Assembly: GCA_000752215.1 (NCBI GenBank)
Contig: CCFG01000017.1
Coordinates: forward strand, 558,001 to 622,000
Length of the DNA stretch: 64,000 nucleotides
Direction of reading: 5' to 3'
Source of the DNA: a bacterium MS4
GTDB taxonomy: Bacteria; Bacillota; Clostridia; Oscillospirales; Acutalibacteraceae
In this document: positions 53,776 to 62,558 of the stretch, in pieces
Layout of the letters: each line of letters begins with the position of its first letter
Position numbering within the stretch: the first letter of the stretch is position 1
Translations under genes and position numbers: made by a program
Notes under the pieces: model-generated
Databases searched by the model: none
What the model was told of the DNA's origin: nothing
Seen by the model: the letters and a program-made list of their open reading frames with translations, nothing else

Positions 53776-54638
53776 TAGCTTTTTCCTCCCTTTGCAAGGT
53801 GGCTTTTGACGATGTCTACAGCCTGATCTTCCGTAATCGGTATATTCTTAATCGGCAGGCCGAGTTTTCTCAATTCATTGCCCAGAATGGACATTTGGGG
53901 AAGCTGAACATTTTTCTTCAGAAGAGAGATGTCCGACAGAATCTCCTGCTTCGGTCCCGCTTTTATCAATTCACTGTCTTTGAGAACAAGAATTTCGTCG
54001 GCGTATTCCGCAAGAAGGTCCACCTTATGCTCAACCAATAGAATGGTCTTATGTTCATTTTTCATTTCGCTGATGATTTTAAATACGCTTTCCGTTCCCT
54101 CCGGGTCCAGCTGGGAGGTGGGTTCGTCGATAACCAGAATGTCCGGCTTCAGCACAATTGTGGAAGCCAGCGCCACCCGCTGCTGCTGGCCGCCCGAAAG
54201 CTCAAAGGGATTTTTCAGCGCAATGGCCGTAATATCCGTCAATTCCATGACATCTGTCACGCGCTGTTCGATCTCATCGGGATCGAAGCCAAAATTTTCA
54301 AGTCCAAAAGCCACTTCTTCAAAAACGGTGTCTTTTACCCCGCTGATCTGATTAAAAGGATTCTGGAACACATATCCGAATTTCAGGGCAAGCTCACCCG
54401 GGCCATACTCTGTGGTCGGCTTTCCGTCAACCAGGACCTCGCCTTCCAGCGTGCCCTTGTAAAAATCCGGTGCAAAACCGCGCACCAGCGAACAGAGCGT
54501 CGTCTTTCCCGACCCGTTTTCTCCGATTACGCCGTAAAACTTTCCCTCTTCAATTTTGAAGCTCATGTTTTTAATGGCAGGTTTCTCGGACAGAGGATAT
54601 GTATACGTAACATTCTTGAATTCAACTACAGTACCCAC
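53775..54638 (-). CDS. ECF transporter ATPase (canonical)
   Basis: 287 residues. Walker A IGENGSGKTTLCSLV, VFQNPFNQISG, signature FELSGGQQQRVALAS, Walker B ILVIDEPTSQLDPEG, H-loop VEHKVDLLAEYAD. Energises the ECF importer with its partner ATPase and the T component. Overlaps the EcfT gene by 13 bases. Confidence 0.94.
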   Translation of the reverse strand: MGTVVEFKNVTYTYPLSEKPAIKNMSFKIEEGKFYGVIGENGSGKTTLCSLVRGFAPDFYKGTLEGEVLVDGKPTTEYGPGELALKFGYVFQNPFNQISGVKDTVFEEVAFGLENFGFDPDEIEQRVTDVMELTDITAIALKNPFELSGGQQQRVALASTIVLKPDILVIDEPTSQLDPEGTESVFKIISEMKNEHKTILLVEHKVDLLAEYADEILVLKDSELIKAGPKQEILSDISLLKKNVQLPQMSILGNELRKLGLPIKNIPITEDQAVDIVKSHLAKGGKS

Positions 54639-55417
54639 AGCAATATCCTCCCTATCAATACAGCCGCCGTTACGATTACGGAAATCACAATCGCTTTGGC
54701 CTCATTCCCTGACTTTTTCAGTTCCAGAAGGCGCGTCTTTGGACATTTCGTATCAAAGCCCCTGCATTCAAGGGTCAATACGCGTTCTTCCGTATTCATG
54801 ATGGAACTGACAACCAAAGGAACAATCATTGGAAAAAACGCTTTGCAGCGGACTATGATATTTCCTTCCGTCTCAATCCCGCGCGCTCTCTGCGCATTCA
54901 TAATGGTTTTAGAGCTTTTTCCCAGAACTTCGATCATCTGAAAGGTCGAAAGAAAAACGAAGGAAGCCTTATAGCTCATTCCCATTTTTTCAAGGGCATA
55001 AGTCATTTCCTTGGTCTCAGTCGTCTGGAACAGCCACAGAAGGATGCCCGCGATGTTTAAAATGATGAAGCACAGAAAAATCGCATGCTGAAGCCCATCC
55101 TCATAAATGCTGAGGAATCCGAAGCGGAACAGGACCGCGTCGCTGCGGATCAGCAGAGTCTGCACAATAAAGATAAAGGCGACGAAGATAAATATACTTT
55201 TGAAAAAGCCAAAAAACTTTTCCCATATGCCGCTGACAGCGAAAAGGACAGGGATCATCAGAAAAAGCGGAATCAGATACAACGCATAACCGTTTACCTT
55301 AACGGTCGAAAGAGCAGTTACGCATATGCAGTACAAAATGACGATCCAGCCTTTTGTTGTGGGATACAAGGCGGCTATCGGGTTTTCCTTAACAGCGCTA
55401 AGTTTTTCTCTGAACAT
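54626..55417 (-). CDS. ECF transporter transmembrane T component
   Basis: 263 residues from the ATG at 55417 (AAGGAG 7 bases upstream); an upstream in-frame ATG at 55456 has no such site. About five membrane helices, and the coupling motif region ALEKMGMSYKASFVF and NAQRARGIETEG, with the ARG signature that binds the ATPases. Follows the S component gene. Confidence 0.9.
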   Translation of the reverse strand: MFREKLSAVKENPIAALYPTTKGWIVILYCICVTALSTVKVNGYALYLIPLFLMIPVLFAVSGIWEKFFGFFKSIFIFVAFIFIVQTLLIRSDAVLFRFGFLSIYEDGLQHAIFLCFIILNIAGILLWLFQTTETKEMTYALEKMGMSYKASFVFLSTFQMIEVLGKSSKTIMNAQRARGIETEGNIIVRCKAFFPMIVPLVVSSIMNTEERVLTLECRGFDTKCPKTRLLELKKSGNEAKAIVISVIVTAAVLIGRILLWVL

Positions 55418-55498
55418 ATGTTGACTCCTTATAAAAGCAGATACCACCTTTTTCATCGTTCAGGGGGGAAAGATAGTATCTGCCTTTTAGTATCCGGT

Positions 55499-56119
55499 TT
55501 ATGCGGTTTTTGAGGTGGAGTTTTTGACGTAGTTGTTGCCCAGACTGTATTTGATCAGGTTCCTTGCGGGAATGACTTTAATGATTAACCGGGTAACAAC
55601 AATCGCGATGATTCGGTCTATGCATGTAAACAACAGGCTCGTACCGATAACCGCCTTCCAGATATTGACGCCGGAAGCCATCAGGGTAGCGGCAAACAGG
55701 GAATCGGTGGAGCTGGTGACGCCGCCGTATACCAGAACGGCAATCGGCGCCGAAACAATGGTGGATACCAGGGATGTCAGCGCAATGGAGATCACGATCT
55801 TCCACCAGGTATCAAACATTTTTGCACGGGCCAGGAAGCCTGCGACAAGGCCCACCGAAATGCTTGTAAGCGCGAACGGGATGCCGCTCGGATTGGTGAT
55901 ACCGTTTACAAGGCTGCCGATCAGCCCTGTCAAAGCGCCTACCCAGGGTCCGCAGAGCATGGAAACGAAGAATGTACCGATCGTATCAAGGAAGAGCGGC
56001 AGGGACAGAGCGTGGTGGATCTGTGAGCCGACGAAGTTTACGGCCACGGCAATCGGCATTGTCAGCAGAGCCAGCGTGGAAAAATCTTCTTTTATGGAAT
56101 GTTTTTTCTTTTCAATCAT
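55499..56119 (-). CDS. ECF transporter substrate-specific S component
   Basis: 206 residues from the ATG at 56119 behind AGGAGG. Six membrane segments, with SLPLFLDTIGTFFVSMLCGPWVGALTGLIGSLVNG, i.e. the FLDTIGT and GPWVGALTG motifs common in S components. First gene of the S-T-A-A set. Substrate is not readable directly, but uridine phosphorylase, phosphopentomutase and a LacI regulator around it point to nucleosides. Confidence 0.88.
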   Translation of the reverse strand: MIEKKKHSIKEDFSTLALLTMPIAVAVNFVGSQIHHALSLPLFLDTIGTFFVSMLCGPWVGALTGLIGSLVNGITNPSGIPFALTSISVGLVAGFLARAKMFDTWWKIVISIALTSLVSTIVSAPIAVLVYGGVTSSTDSLFAATLMASGVNIWKAVIGTSLLFTCIDRIIAIVVTRLIIKVIPARNLIKYSLGNNYVKNSTSKTA

Positions 56120-56341
56120 TTGGGGTTCCTCCTCATATTTGTTTACAATAAATGCACTATGTAGTTCAACAAAAAGTCGCAATCGTTCGGTTCTCAAAGC
56201 TTCCTACTGAACGAAATCAACAGCACCTCCTCAGAATTTTCTTGCTTACCCTTCCAGCCTCGAAAAAGGCCCGGTGAATCTCCTCCTATCTTCCTTCTGA
56301 AACCAATTTTTGCTTTATATAAAGAAAAATTTGCGCAATCG

Positions 56342-57352
56342 TTACAGTCTCTGGGTGCTCGCCCGCACCATCAGGACAGGTTCGCATTTCTCCAGGTCCG
56401 CGGCAGGATGCTTCTTTTCGATCAGTTCGATGAGCTCCTCTGCCGCGCGTTTTCCGATATCCTCAATCGGGATATGCACCGTGGTAAGCGGAACTTCTAA
56501 AACGTCGGAAATAAAAATGTCATCATATCCGACCACGGAAAGATCTTTTGGAATGGATAGCCCGTAGTTGCGGATCGCCTTGTAAATTCCAAGGGCGATC
56601 ATATCGTTGAATGCGAAAATTGAGGTAACGCCTTTTCCAAGAAGATACGGCAGACCCTCCTGTCCGCTTTCCAGTTTGTAGTTTCCCATGTATACCAGCG
56701 ATGGATCAAAGGGGATTCCCGCTTCCTCCAGCGCTTTGCGATAGCCTTCCAGACGTTTGATGGAACTGATGTAATCCTTTGGGCCGGAAATAACGCCGAT
56801 TTTGCGATGCCCATAGTCGATCAGATGGCGGGTAGCAAGATATCCGCCGTAAACATGGTCACATATGTCCGCGCAGGAAGTGGCCCCGTTAATGATGACG
56901 TCCATTGCGATTGCGGGAATACCCGAACGGATTACGGTCTGGAATCCGCTTTCCAGATTTTTCAGACTGGAAATCGAGGAATGAGGAAAGATGACACCGT
57001 CGATTCCCTGGTTCAAGAAAATATTCAGGTACTCCATGTCGTTTTCATTTTCCTGTGAGGAGCTTACCTGAACGACCTGATATCCTTTCACCTTCGCCTG
57101 CTTCACAATCCCGCTGATGACCTGAGCGGAGAAAATATTCACGGAATCGGAGACAACACCGATAATATGGGATTTCTTTGTAACAAGGCTTGCCGCAAAG
57201 TGATTCGGATAATAATTCATCTCTTTGGCAACAGCCATTACTTTTTCCCGTGTGACCTTGGAAACCCTTGATTCCCGATTGTTGAAAACCAGTGAAACAG
57301 TGGTGGTGGAAACACCTGCTTTTTTTGCAACATCCTTAATGGTCGCGCTCAT
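56342..57352 (-). CDS. LacI-family regulator of the nucleoside/ECF region
   Basis: 336 residues from the ATG at 57352 with GGAGGCG upstream; a frame start at 57463 lies in the promoter region. LacI HTH TIKDVAKKAGVSTTTVSLVFNNRES and a sugar-binding-type domain (HIIGVVSDSVNIFSAQVISG). It precedes the ECF operon by 220 bases on the same strand. A palindrome upstream suggests autoregulation. A nucleoside or pentose-phosphate effector is likely. Confidence 0.92.
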   Translation of the reverse strand: MSATIKDVAKKAGVSTTTVSLVFNNRESRVSKVTREKVMAVAKEMNYYPNHFAASLVTKKSHIIGVVSDSVNIFSAQVISGIVKQAKVKGYQVVQVSSSQENENDMEYLNIFLNQGIDGVIFPHSSISSLKNLESGFQTVIRSGIPAIAMDVIINGATSCADICDHVYGGYLATRHLIDYGHRKIGVISGPKDYISSIKRLEGYRKALEEAGIPFDPSLVYMGNYKLESGQEGLPYLLGKGVTSIFAFNDMIALGIYKAIRNYGLSIPKDLSVVGYDDIFISDVLEVPLTTVHIPIEDIGKRAAEELIELIEKKHPAADLEKCEPVLMVRASTQRL

Positions 57353-57447
57353 GATTTTCGCCTCCGTATATCGAACTGTATCCCGGACCGAACATTCTTG
57401 CACAAAGCTGCCTGAATCTTCAGAAACGAGAATTTTAACCGATTTGT

Positions 57448-57459
57448 TAAAACGTTTTA
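57448..57459. promoter_or_regulatory. LacI-type operator upstream of the lacI gene
   Basis: Perfect palindrome TAAAACGTTTTA within TTGTTAAAACGTTTTATCAA, about 95 bases upstream of the LacI start at 57352. Central CG is typical of LacI-family operators. Confidence 0.6.
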
Positions 57460-57697
57460 TCAACTTGCTATTCAGTATAACACAAATTTTAATTTAGTCA
57501 ATACATGCAAAAAAAATAGTAATTAAAAATTATATTATTGACTTATACTAATATTCTTGATACAATTTCAAATAGAAAATACAAACCTTAAAATTCCGGA
57601 AAGAGGGTTTTTACAAATTGATAAAACGGTAAACTAAAAATCAAAACATATCGATGCTGTGATTACAAATCCCAATAAAGACAGTGAGGAAAACCTT

Positions 57698-58330
57698 TTG
57701 AAATCAAAGAAACCTATCAGACATCTCATCCTCTGCATCCTGACGATCAGCTTCGGCCTTTTCATTAACGGGATCGGACTCGCTTTTCTGTATTCCGTTG
57801 AGCTCGGCTCTTCCCCGATGGGAACCTTCGCGGATGGGCTGCACAATATACTGCATATCTCGCAGGGAAACGCGAACATCCTTGCCAACGCCGCTTTCCT
57901 GATCGTGCTCCTGATCCTGGCAAGAAAATACATCAGCGTGGGTACCGTTCTTTGTACCTTCACACTCGGCCTTTATGTAAATCTGGCCTCCGCCATCATC
58001 AGCCCGCTGAATCTGGGAGCTTTGCCCTTACCGGGAAAAATCGCGGTATCCGCCATAGGTACCGTTCTAATGGGAATCGGGCTGGGCATTTATGTCTCTG
58101 TAGAATTCGGTCTGGGGCCTCTTGAAGCGATCGTGGATATTATTTATCGGCATACCAAATTAAAATACAAAACGGCGAAAATCATTTTTGATGCGCTTTT
58201 AGGGGTCCTCGGCGTTTTGTTCGGCGGAAAAATCGGCGTTGGCACCGTGATCTCCATTCTGTGCACCGGCATTGTTATGGATGCCGTAATCGGGAAAACC
58301 AAACCCTTTCTAACAAAAAAAGTGTCTTAG
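57698..58330 (+). CDS. YczE/YitT-like integral membrane protein (second copy)
   Basis: 210 residues if started at the TTG at 57698 (GAGGA 7 bases upstream); a GTG at 57659 would add 13 residues. Six membrane helices, with VELGSSPMGTFADGLHN matching the family motif and a repeated half VEFGLGPLEAIVDIIYR. Same family as the protein at 5390-6010. Divergent from the LacI gene, so it may take part in nucleoside-related transport, but no function is proven for the family. Confidence 0.8.
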   Translation: MKSKKPIRHLILCILTISFGLFINGIGLAFLYSVELGSSPMGTFADGLHNILHISQGNANILANAAFLIVLLILARKYISVGTVLCTFTLGLYVNLASAIISPLNLGALPLPGKIAVSAIGTVLMGIGLGIYVSVEFGLGPLEAIVDIIYRHTKLKYKTAKIIFDALLGVLGVLFGGKIGVGTVISILCTGIVMDAVIGKTKPFLTKKVS

Positions 58331-58406
58331 TATTTGATTTTTTCAAGCCCTCCCCTTCATTCTTTTTGTCTTATTCCTTTATCCTATTCAGATATTTTAT
58401 ATCTAA

Positions 58407-58468
58407 ATAAAACCTCCTTACGGGCTTCCCGCATTTGCTGCTGCAAGAAGTTCATAAGGAGGTTTTAT
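58407..58468. terminator. Terminator-like hairpin
   Basis: Arms ATAAAACCTCCTTA and TAAGGAGGTTTTAT (14 bp) around a 34-base loop that itself contains a short GGG/CCC helix. It lies downstream of the YczE-like gene and downstream of the minus-strand frame at 58636. The remaining 58331-58635 sequence has no gene. Confidence 0.6.
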
Positions 58469-58635
58469 AGCATTGTTCTCTGCACGCGATCATTGTAATT
58501 AGACGCGAGCATTCTAAGACGAGGGTACATAAAGAAAGTTAGGTAGGTACGATAACACGAAGCAATAAAGTGCAAACCACCCGTCATCCTTGTAAACTGT
58601 AATTTCTTACATAGGAATCTCAAAGTGAAAAAATA

Positions 58636-59076
58636 TTATCCTATCGTCAATCCATTCAGCCAATTTCGCAGTTGTTGAATCTCTGATTGTGATTTGTCCC
58701 GGAACAGGTCGTCGTCCCACAAAAACTGCCATTCGTCTAATAAAAACAACATTCTAGTCCGGATATCATCCGGGAAAGCAGCGGCATATTTGTCGCAATT
58801 ATTTTCCCATACAAAATGCATATGTTCCATGAATGTCAGATGTGCGAAATATACGGAACGCAATTGAGTTATACTCTCATACCACTGGTACATCAAACTC
58901 TCACAAGAGTTAACTGTCTCGTCGAGGATGCGCACGAAACCTTTATAAGTTTTTGTATGATAAACCAGTATTGTAATCAGGAAGTTAGACGCATCGTTAT
59001 AAAGTGACGACCCGAATTTCACAGGATAGACAGCCAGCAGTCGGAAATGTATAATAATATGAGCGTTTCCATGCAA
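58636..59076 (-). CDS. Hypothetical protein
   Basis: Open frame of 146 codons with no clear ribosome site at its first ATG; a shorter start near MYQWYESITQLR is possible. The last 90 residues look helical and protein-like (FAHLTFMEHMHFVWENNCDKY, LLDEWQFLWDDDLF, QSEIQQLRNWLNGL), with many aromatic residues. No family recognised. It shares its upstream region with the divergent XRE regulator. Reality of the gene is uncertain. Confidence 0.35.
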   Translation of the reverse strand: MHGNAHIIIHFRLLAVYPVKFGSSLYNDASNFLITILVYHTKTYKGFVRILDETVNSCESLMYQWYESITQLRSVYFAHLTFMEHMHFVWENNCDKYAAAFPDDIRTRMLFLLDEWQFLWDDDLFRDKSQSEIQQLRNWLNGLTIG

Positions 59077-59108
59077 CGCAAGGGATTCTTAAGAATAGAG
59101 GTCTATCT

Positions 59109-59723
59109 ATGGAATTTAATGAAAAACTGCAACAGCTTAGAAAAGAAAAGTCAATGACGCAAGAACAACTCGCAGAAGAATTATTTGTGTCCAGAACTGC
59201 TATATCAAAATGGGAAAGCGGCAAAGGATATCCGAATATTGATTCACTTAAAAGCATATCGAAACTTTTCTCTGTATCTATCGATAATTTGTTGTCGGGT
59301 GAGGAATTGATTTCTCTTGCCGAAAGCGAAAACCGCACGAATATAAATAAGATTTACAGCTTGATTTTTGGAATTTTAGATTTGATGGCATTGACCTTTC
59401 TATTCCTTCCCCTGTACGGATACCAGGAAGGCGAATTTGTTCGCAAGGGAAATCTGTTCGCGCTTCAGGACATTTCCGCTATTACCCGTGCTATATTTTT
59501 TATCTTTCCTATCCTGATGGCTGCATTTGGTATTATTGAATTAGTTATGCAGCATTATGATAATGATAAATTGCTGAATATCAGCAAAATATGTTCCATA
59601 TTTTTACAAGCGTTTATAATACTCGCACTGATTGCCACACACCATCCCTACGCTATAGCGCTTATGTTTGTCTTATTTATGATTAAGGTTGTACTTTTGA
59701 TAAGGAGCAGCCGTAGTATGTAA
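59109..59723 (+). CDS. XRE-family regulator with membrane domain
   Basis: 204 residues. Residues 1-60 are a Cro/C1-type HTH (LQQLRKEKSMTQEQLAEELFVSRTAISKWESGKGYPN); the rest has four hydrophobic segments (for example IYSLIFGILDLMALTFLFLPL). Membrane-anchored XRE proteins of this sort are common in Firmicutes, often near transporters or envelope genes. Followed by a terminator. Confidence 0.85.
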   Translation: MEFNEKLQQLRKEKSMTQEQLAEELFVSRTAISKWESGKGYPNIDSLKSISKLFSVSIDNLLSGEELISLAESENRTNINKIYSLIFGILDLMALTFLFLPLYGYQEGEFVRKGNLFALQDISAITRAIFFIFPILMAAFGIIELVMQHYDNDKLLNISKICSIFLQAFIILALIATHHPYAIALMFVLFMIKVVLLIRSSRSM

Positions 59724-59744
59724 AATGGCTTAAATCCTTGAGAT

Positions 59745-59777
59745 AAAACCTCTGACACGAAAAGTGTCGGAGGTTTT
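59745..59777 (+). terminator. Intrinsic terminator after XRE gene
   Basis: Stem AAAACCTCTGACAC / GTGTCGGAGGTTTT with GAAAA loop and following T bases. Confidence 0.8.
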
Positions 59778-59886
59778 TTGCGTTGTGACGATTGGTTTCT
59801 TGAATATTTTCATGCTCGGCCACACAATGAAGATGTGGCTTGCGCACAGTTACACAACAATAAAACAGAAAAGGAAGAAAGATACG

Positions 59887-60546
59887 ATGAAAAATAAAAA
59901 GCATTTTATTTTTGCTGGAACACTGCTCCTGCTATTCCTTCTATTCACAGTAGGAGCTTTAACATTTGATGTTAGCCCCATAGGGCCAGAGAAATCCGTT
60001 GTTGCATTTGCTGCCTTAAATAGTTCCATGTTCAAATTACTTGGAGAAAACCTAGTGTGGTATCATATCACAGACTGGCTCGGTGTTGTGGCTATCCTTG
60101 TCGCTTTGGGATTTGCAATATTAGGGTTGGTGCAACTAATTGAAAGAAAAAGTATCAAGCGCGTAGACAGCAGCATACTGGTGCTTGGGGTATTTTATAT
60201 TGTGATAATGGCTTCATATCTATTTTTTGAAATTTTCGTTGTTAACTACAGGCCGATTCTGTTAGGCAGCACATTAGAAGCGTCCTACCCGTCTTCCCAT
60301 ACGATGATTGTTCTATGTATCATGTCTACCGCAATGATGCAGTTTCATACACGGATTAAGAATAAACCCTTAAGAATTGCGGCTGAGGCCATATCCGCTG
60401 CTGTAATTGCTGTAACAGTGATCGGGCGTTTTGTTTCAGGGGTGCATTGGTTCACCGATATTATAGGCGGTTTACTATTAGGCTCCGCACTTAATATGTT
60501 TTATTATGCAACGGTTAAGCAACTATCAAAAAATGAACAATCCTAA
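59887..60546 (+). CDS. PAP2-family membrane phosphatase
   Basis: 219 residues from the ATG at 59887 (GGAAGAAAG upstream); an earlier in-frame start would overlap the terminator. Five to six membrane helices. PAP2 motifs: YRPILLG region, [10 protein letters not shown] and [16 protein letters not shown] with the catalytic histidines. Such enzymes dephosphorylate lipid phosphates such as undecaprenyl-pyrophosphate or phosphatidic acid at the membrane. Confidence 0.87.
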   Translation: MKNKKHFIFAGTLLLLFLLFTVGALTFDVSPIGPEKSVVAFAALNSSMFKLLGENLVWYHITDWLGVVAILVALGFAILGLVQLIERKSIKRVDSSILVLGVFYIVIMASYLFFEIFVVNYRPILLGSTLEASYPSSHTMIVLCIMSTAMMQFHTRIKNKPLRIAAEAISAAVIAVTVIGRFVSGVHWFTDIIGGLLLGSALNMFYYATVKQLSKNEQS

Positions 60547-60657
60547 ATTACGGATTGTTACTCACATATCGCGGCGTCTGGGGGCTTCGGGAGTACCCGG
60601 CAGGGTAGCTATTTATGGTGCACCTCTTGACATCCTGTGCTTATATGAGATAATATA

Positions 60658-60673
60658 AATCAAACGATTGATT
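60658..60673. promoter_or_regulatory. Inverted repeat operator of tetR-type gene
   Basis: AATCAA-ACGA-TTGATT, 20 bases before the TetR start. Position and symmetry suit autorepression. Confidence 0.5.
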
Positions 60674-60693
60674 GAATATGTGCTGAGGTGTTT

Positions 60694-61299
60694 ATGTCTG
60701 AACCGGATACAAAACTAAAAATGATACGGGCAGCCAAAAAACTATTTTCACAAAACGGATTTGACGGTACGTCAACAAGGGACATTGTCTCTGCTGCTGC
60801 AGGCGTAAACATCTCGCTGATTTCGTATTATTTTGGAAGCAAGGAAAATCTGTTTTTTGCGCTGTTTGAAGGATTCCCGGCCCCCGCATATGACAGAATG
60901 CCAGAGAATTGCGACCGGCTTCTGGAGGAACTGTCCGGTATCATTGCCGGAATTGTAATGTTGCGATTTGATGAACCGGATTTGGTCACTATTTTACAGC
61001 AGGAACTTTATCGGCAGAGTGCAAGATCGGAAAAGCTGGTGGAGCTTTTGGCCCCCACTTGGAACCGCATCCGTGCGCTTATTGAGTTGGGCAAGACGCA
61101 AGGCCTTTTCCGGGTAGAGCACGTGGACACAGCATTATCCTTTGTCATGGCGGCAGCGTCTTTTCCGAGACAGCACTCTTTTTATCGGGGTTATCTGCGG
61201 GAAAAAGAGAATCCGCAGGACGTCTCCAGAGAAACCTTAACGTTTATTCTCAGAGGTTTGGGGTGCGTCGAGCAAGAGCAGGGAGGCGAGTTAAAATGA
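60694..61299 (+). CDS. TetR-family transcriptional regulator
   Basis: 201 residues from the ATG at 60694 (GAGG 5 bases upstream). HTH region TSTRDIVSAAAGVNISLISYYFGSKENLFFALF is typical. Its ligand domain is divergent. Its stop overlaps the hydrolase start (ATGA), so the two are translationally coupled and the hydrolase substrate or product may be the ligand. Confidence 0.92.
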   Translation: MSEPDTKLKMIRAAKKLFSQNGFDGTSTRDIVSAAAGVNISLISYYFGSKENLFFALFEGFPAPAYDRMPENCDRLLEELSGIIAGIVMLRFDEPDLVTILQQELYRQSARSEKLVELLAPTWNRIRALIELGKTQGLFRVEHVDTALSFVMAAASFPRQHSFYRGYLREKENPQDVSRETLTFILRGLGCVEQEQGGELK

Positions 61300-62498
61300 A
61301 GTTGTTTTTTAAGGATCAGGCGTTTTCTTTTGAGCTACTGCGGGCAGTTTCCTACAGCGGCTATCAGGGTGCGGAGTTGGGAGAATGTCTGGCGATCGCG
61401 GCAAATATCCGCGAGGGAGACTTTAACAGTTGGTTCGTCGAGTGGAACAAGGCCGCCGAGCGCCTGCACAAACTTGGCAAGTCCTGTCTGGAGAACGGCC
61501 GGGAGGTCAGTGGCCGGGAGGCTCTGCTGCGTGCGTCCAATTACTACAGAACGGCGGAGTTTTTTCTCTCCCCCGACGATCCTCGGCGGAAGGTGTCGTA
61601 TCGGGGAAGCACCGACACCTTCCGGGAGGCCATGCGCCATATGGACTTCCACTGCGAAGCCGTGAAATTTCCCTATGAAGGAAGTTATCTGTCCGGCTAT
61701 TTTTACCGCGCTTCCGGTGACGACGCCTCCGTCCCGAGGGCAACTCTGGTAATGCTGGGAGGCTTCGATTCCACTTGCGAGGAGCTTTATTTTGCCGGTG
61801 CGGCCGCTGCGATCAAGAGAGGATACCATTGCCTGATTTTCGACGGACCCGGTCAGGGCGAAACCCTGCGCATTCAGAAAAAGCCCACGCGCTTTGATTT
61901 TGAAGTGCCTGTGGGCGCGGCACTGGATTATCTGGAAACACGGCCCGAAGTCGATCAACTCCGCATCGCGCTGATGGGAATGAGTATGGGTGGATATTAC
62001 GCGCCTCGGGCGGCGGCATTTGATAAAAGAATCTCCGCTTGCATCGCCTATGACGTCCTTTACGACGTATGGACGTCGATGCTGAATAAAAATCCCAAGC
62101 TGCGGATCGTCGAACGGCTTTCACCCGCAGCCGCTGAGTTTGTCATGGGTATGGCTATGAAAACCAACGCCTCTCTGCGCTGGATGGTTCAAAACGCTCT
62201 GTGGGTTTACGGACTGGAGCATCGGTATGAACTCCTGAAAGCCGTTCCCCAATATACCCTGCGGGAGGTGGCCGGCCAGATCAAATGCCCTATGCTTATC
62301 CTTGTTGGAGAGGCTGATCATTTTGTCTCTGCGGAACAAGTTAACGAGCTTGTAAAACGGCTGCACTGTCCTTCCACGGTGCGAATATTCACGAAAAAAG
62401 AGGGTGCGGAGGAACACTGTCAGGAAGGAAATCACGCGCTGCTGCATCAGGTCGTTTTCGATTGGTTAGATGAGCAACTGCCTTCCAAGCCCATATAA
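61296..62498 (+). CDS. Alpha/beta hydrolase (FrsA/pseudooxynicotine hydrolase-like)
   Basis: 400 residues from the ATG at 61296 with GGGAGG upstream. N-terminal helical cap of about 120 residues (GECLAIAANIREGDFNSW), then an alpha/beta fold: oxyanion region MLGGFDSTCEE, nucleophile GMSMGGYYAP, catalytic Asp in ILVGEADHFVS and His in CQEGNHALLHQ. Members act on C-C or ester bonds of various small compounds. Coupled to the TetR gene. Confidence 0.88.
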   Translation: MKLFFKDQAFSFELLRAVSYSGYQGAELGECLAIAANIREGDFNSWFVEWNKAAERLHKLGKSCLENGREVSGREALLRASNYYRTAEFFLSPDDPRRKVSYRGSTDTFREAMRHMDFHCEAVKFPYEGSYLSGYFYRASGDDASVPRATLVMLGGFDSTCEELYFAGAAAAIKRGYHCLIFDGPGQGETLRIQKKPTRFDFEVPVGAALDYLETRPEVDQLRIALMGMSMGGYYAPRAAAFDKRISACIAYDVLYDVWTSMLNKNPKLRIVERLSPAAAEFVMGMAMKTNASLRWMVQNALWVYGLEHRYELLKAVPQYTLREVAGQIKCPMLILVGEADHFVSAEQVNELVKRLHCPSTVRIFTKKEGAEEHCQEGNHALLHQVVFDWLDEQLPSKPI

Positions 62499-62516
62499 GA
62501 ATTGGTATGCGTAAAT

Positions 62517-62558
62517 AGAACAGGGTGCCTGCTTATTTGGTTGCAGGCACCCTGTTCT
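62517..62558. terminator. Bidirectional intrinsic terminator
   Basis: Perfect 16-bp stem AGAACAGGGTGCCTGC and complement with a 10-base loop. Between the convergent hydrolase and P-type ATPase genes. Confidence 0.85.
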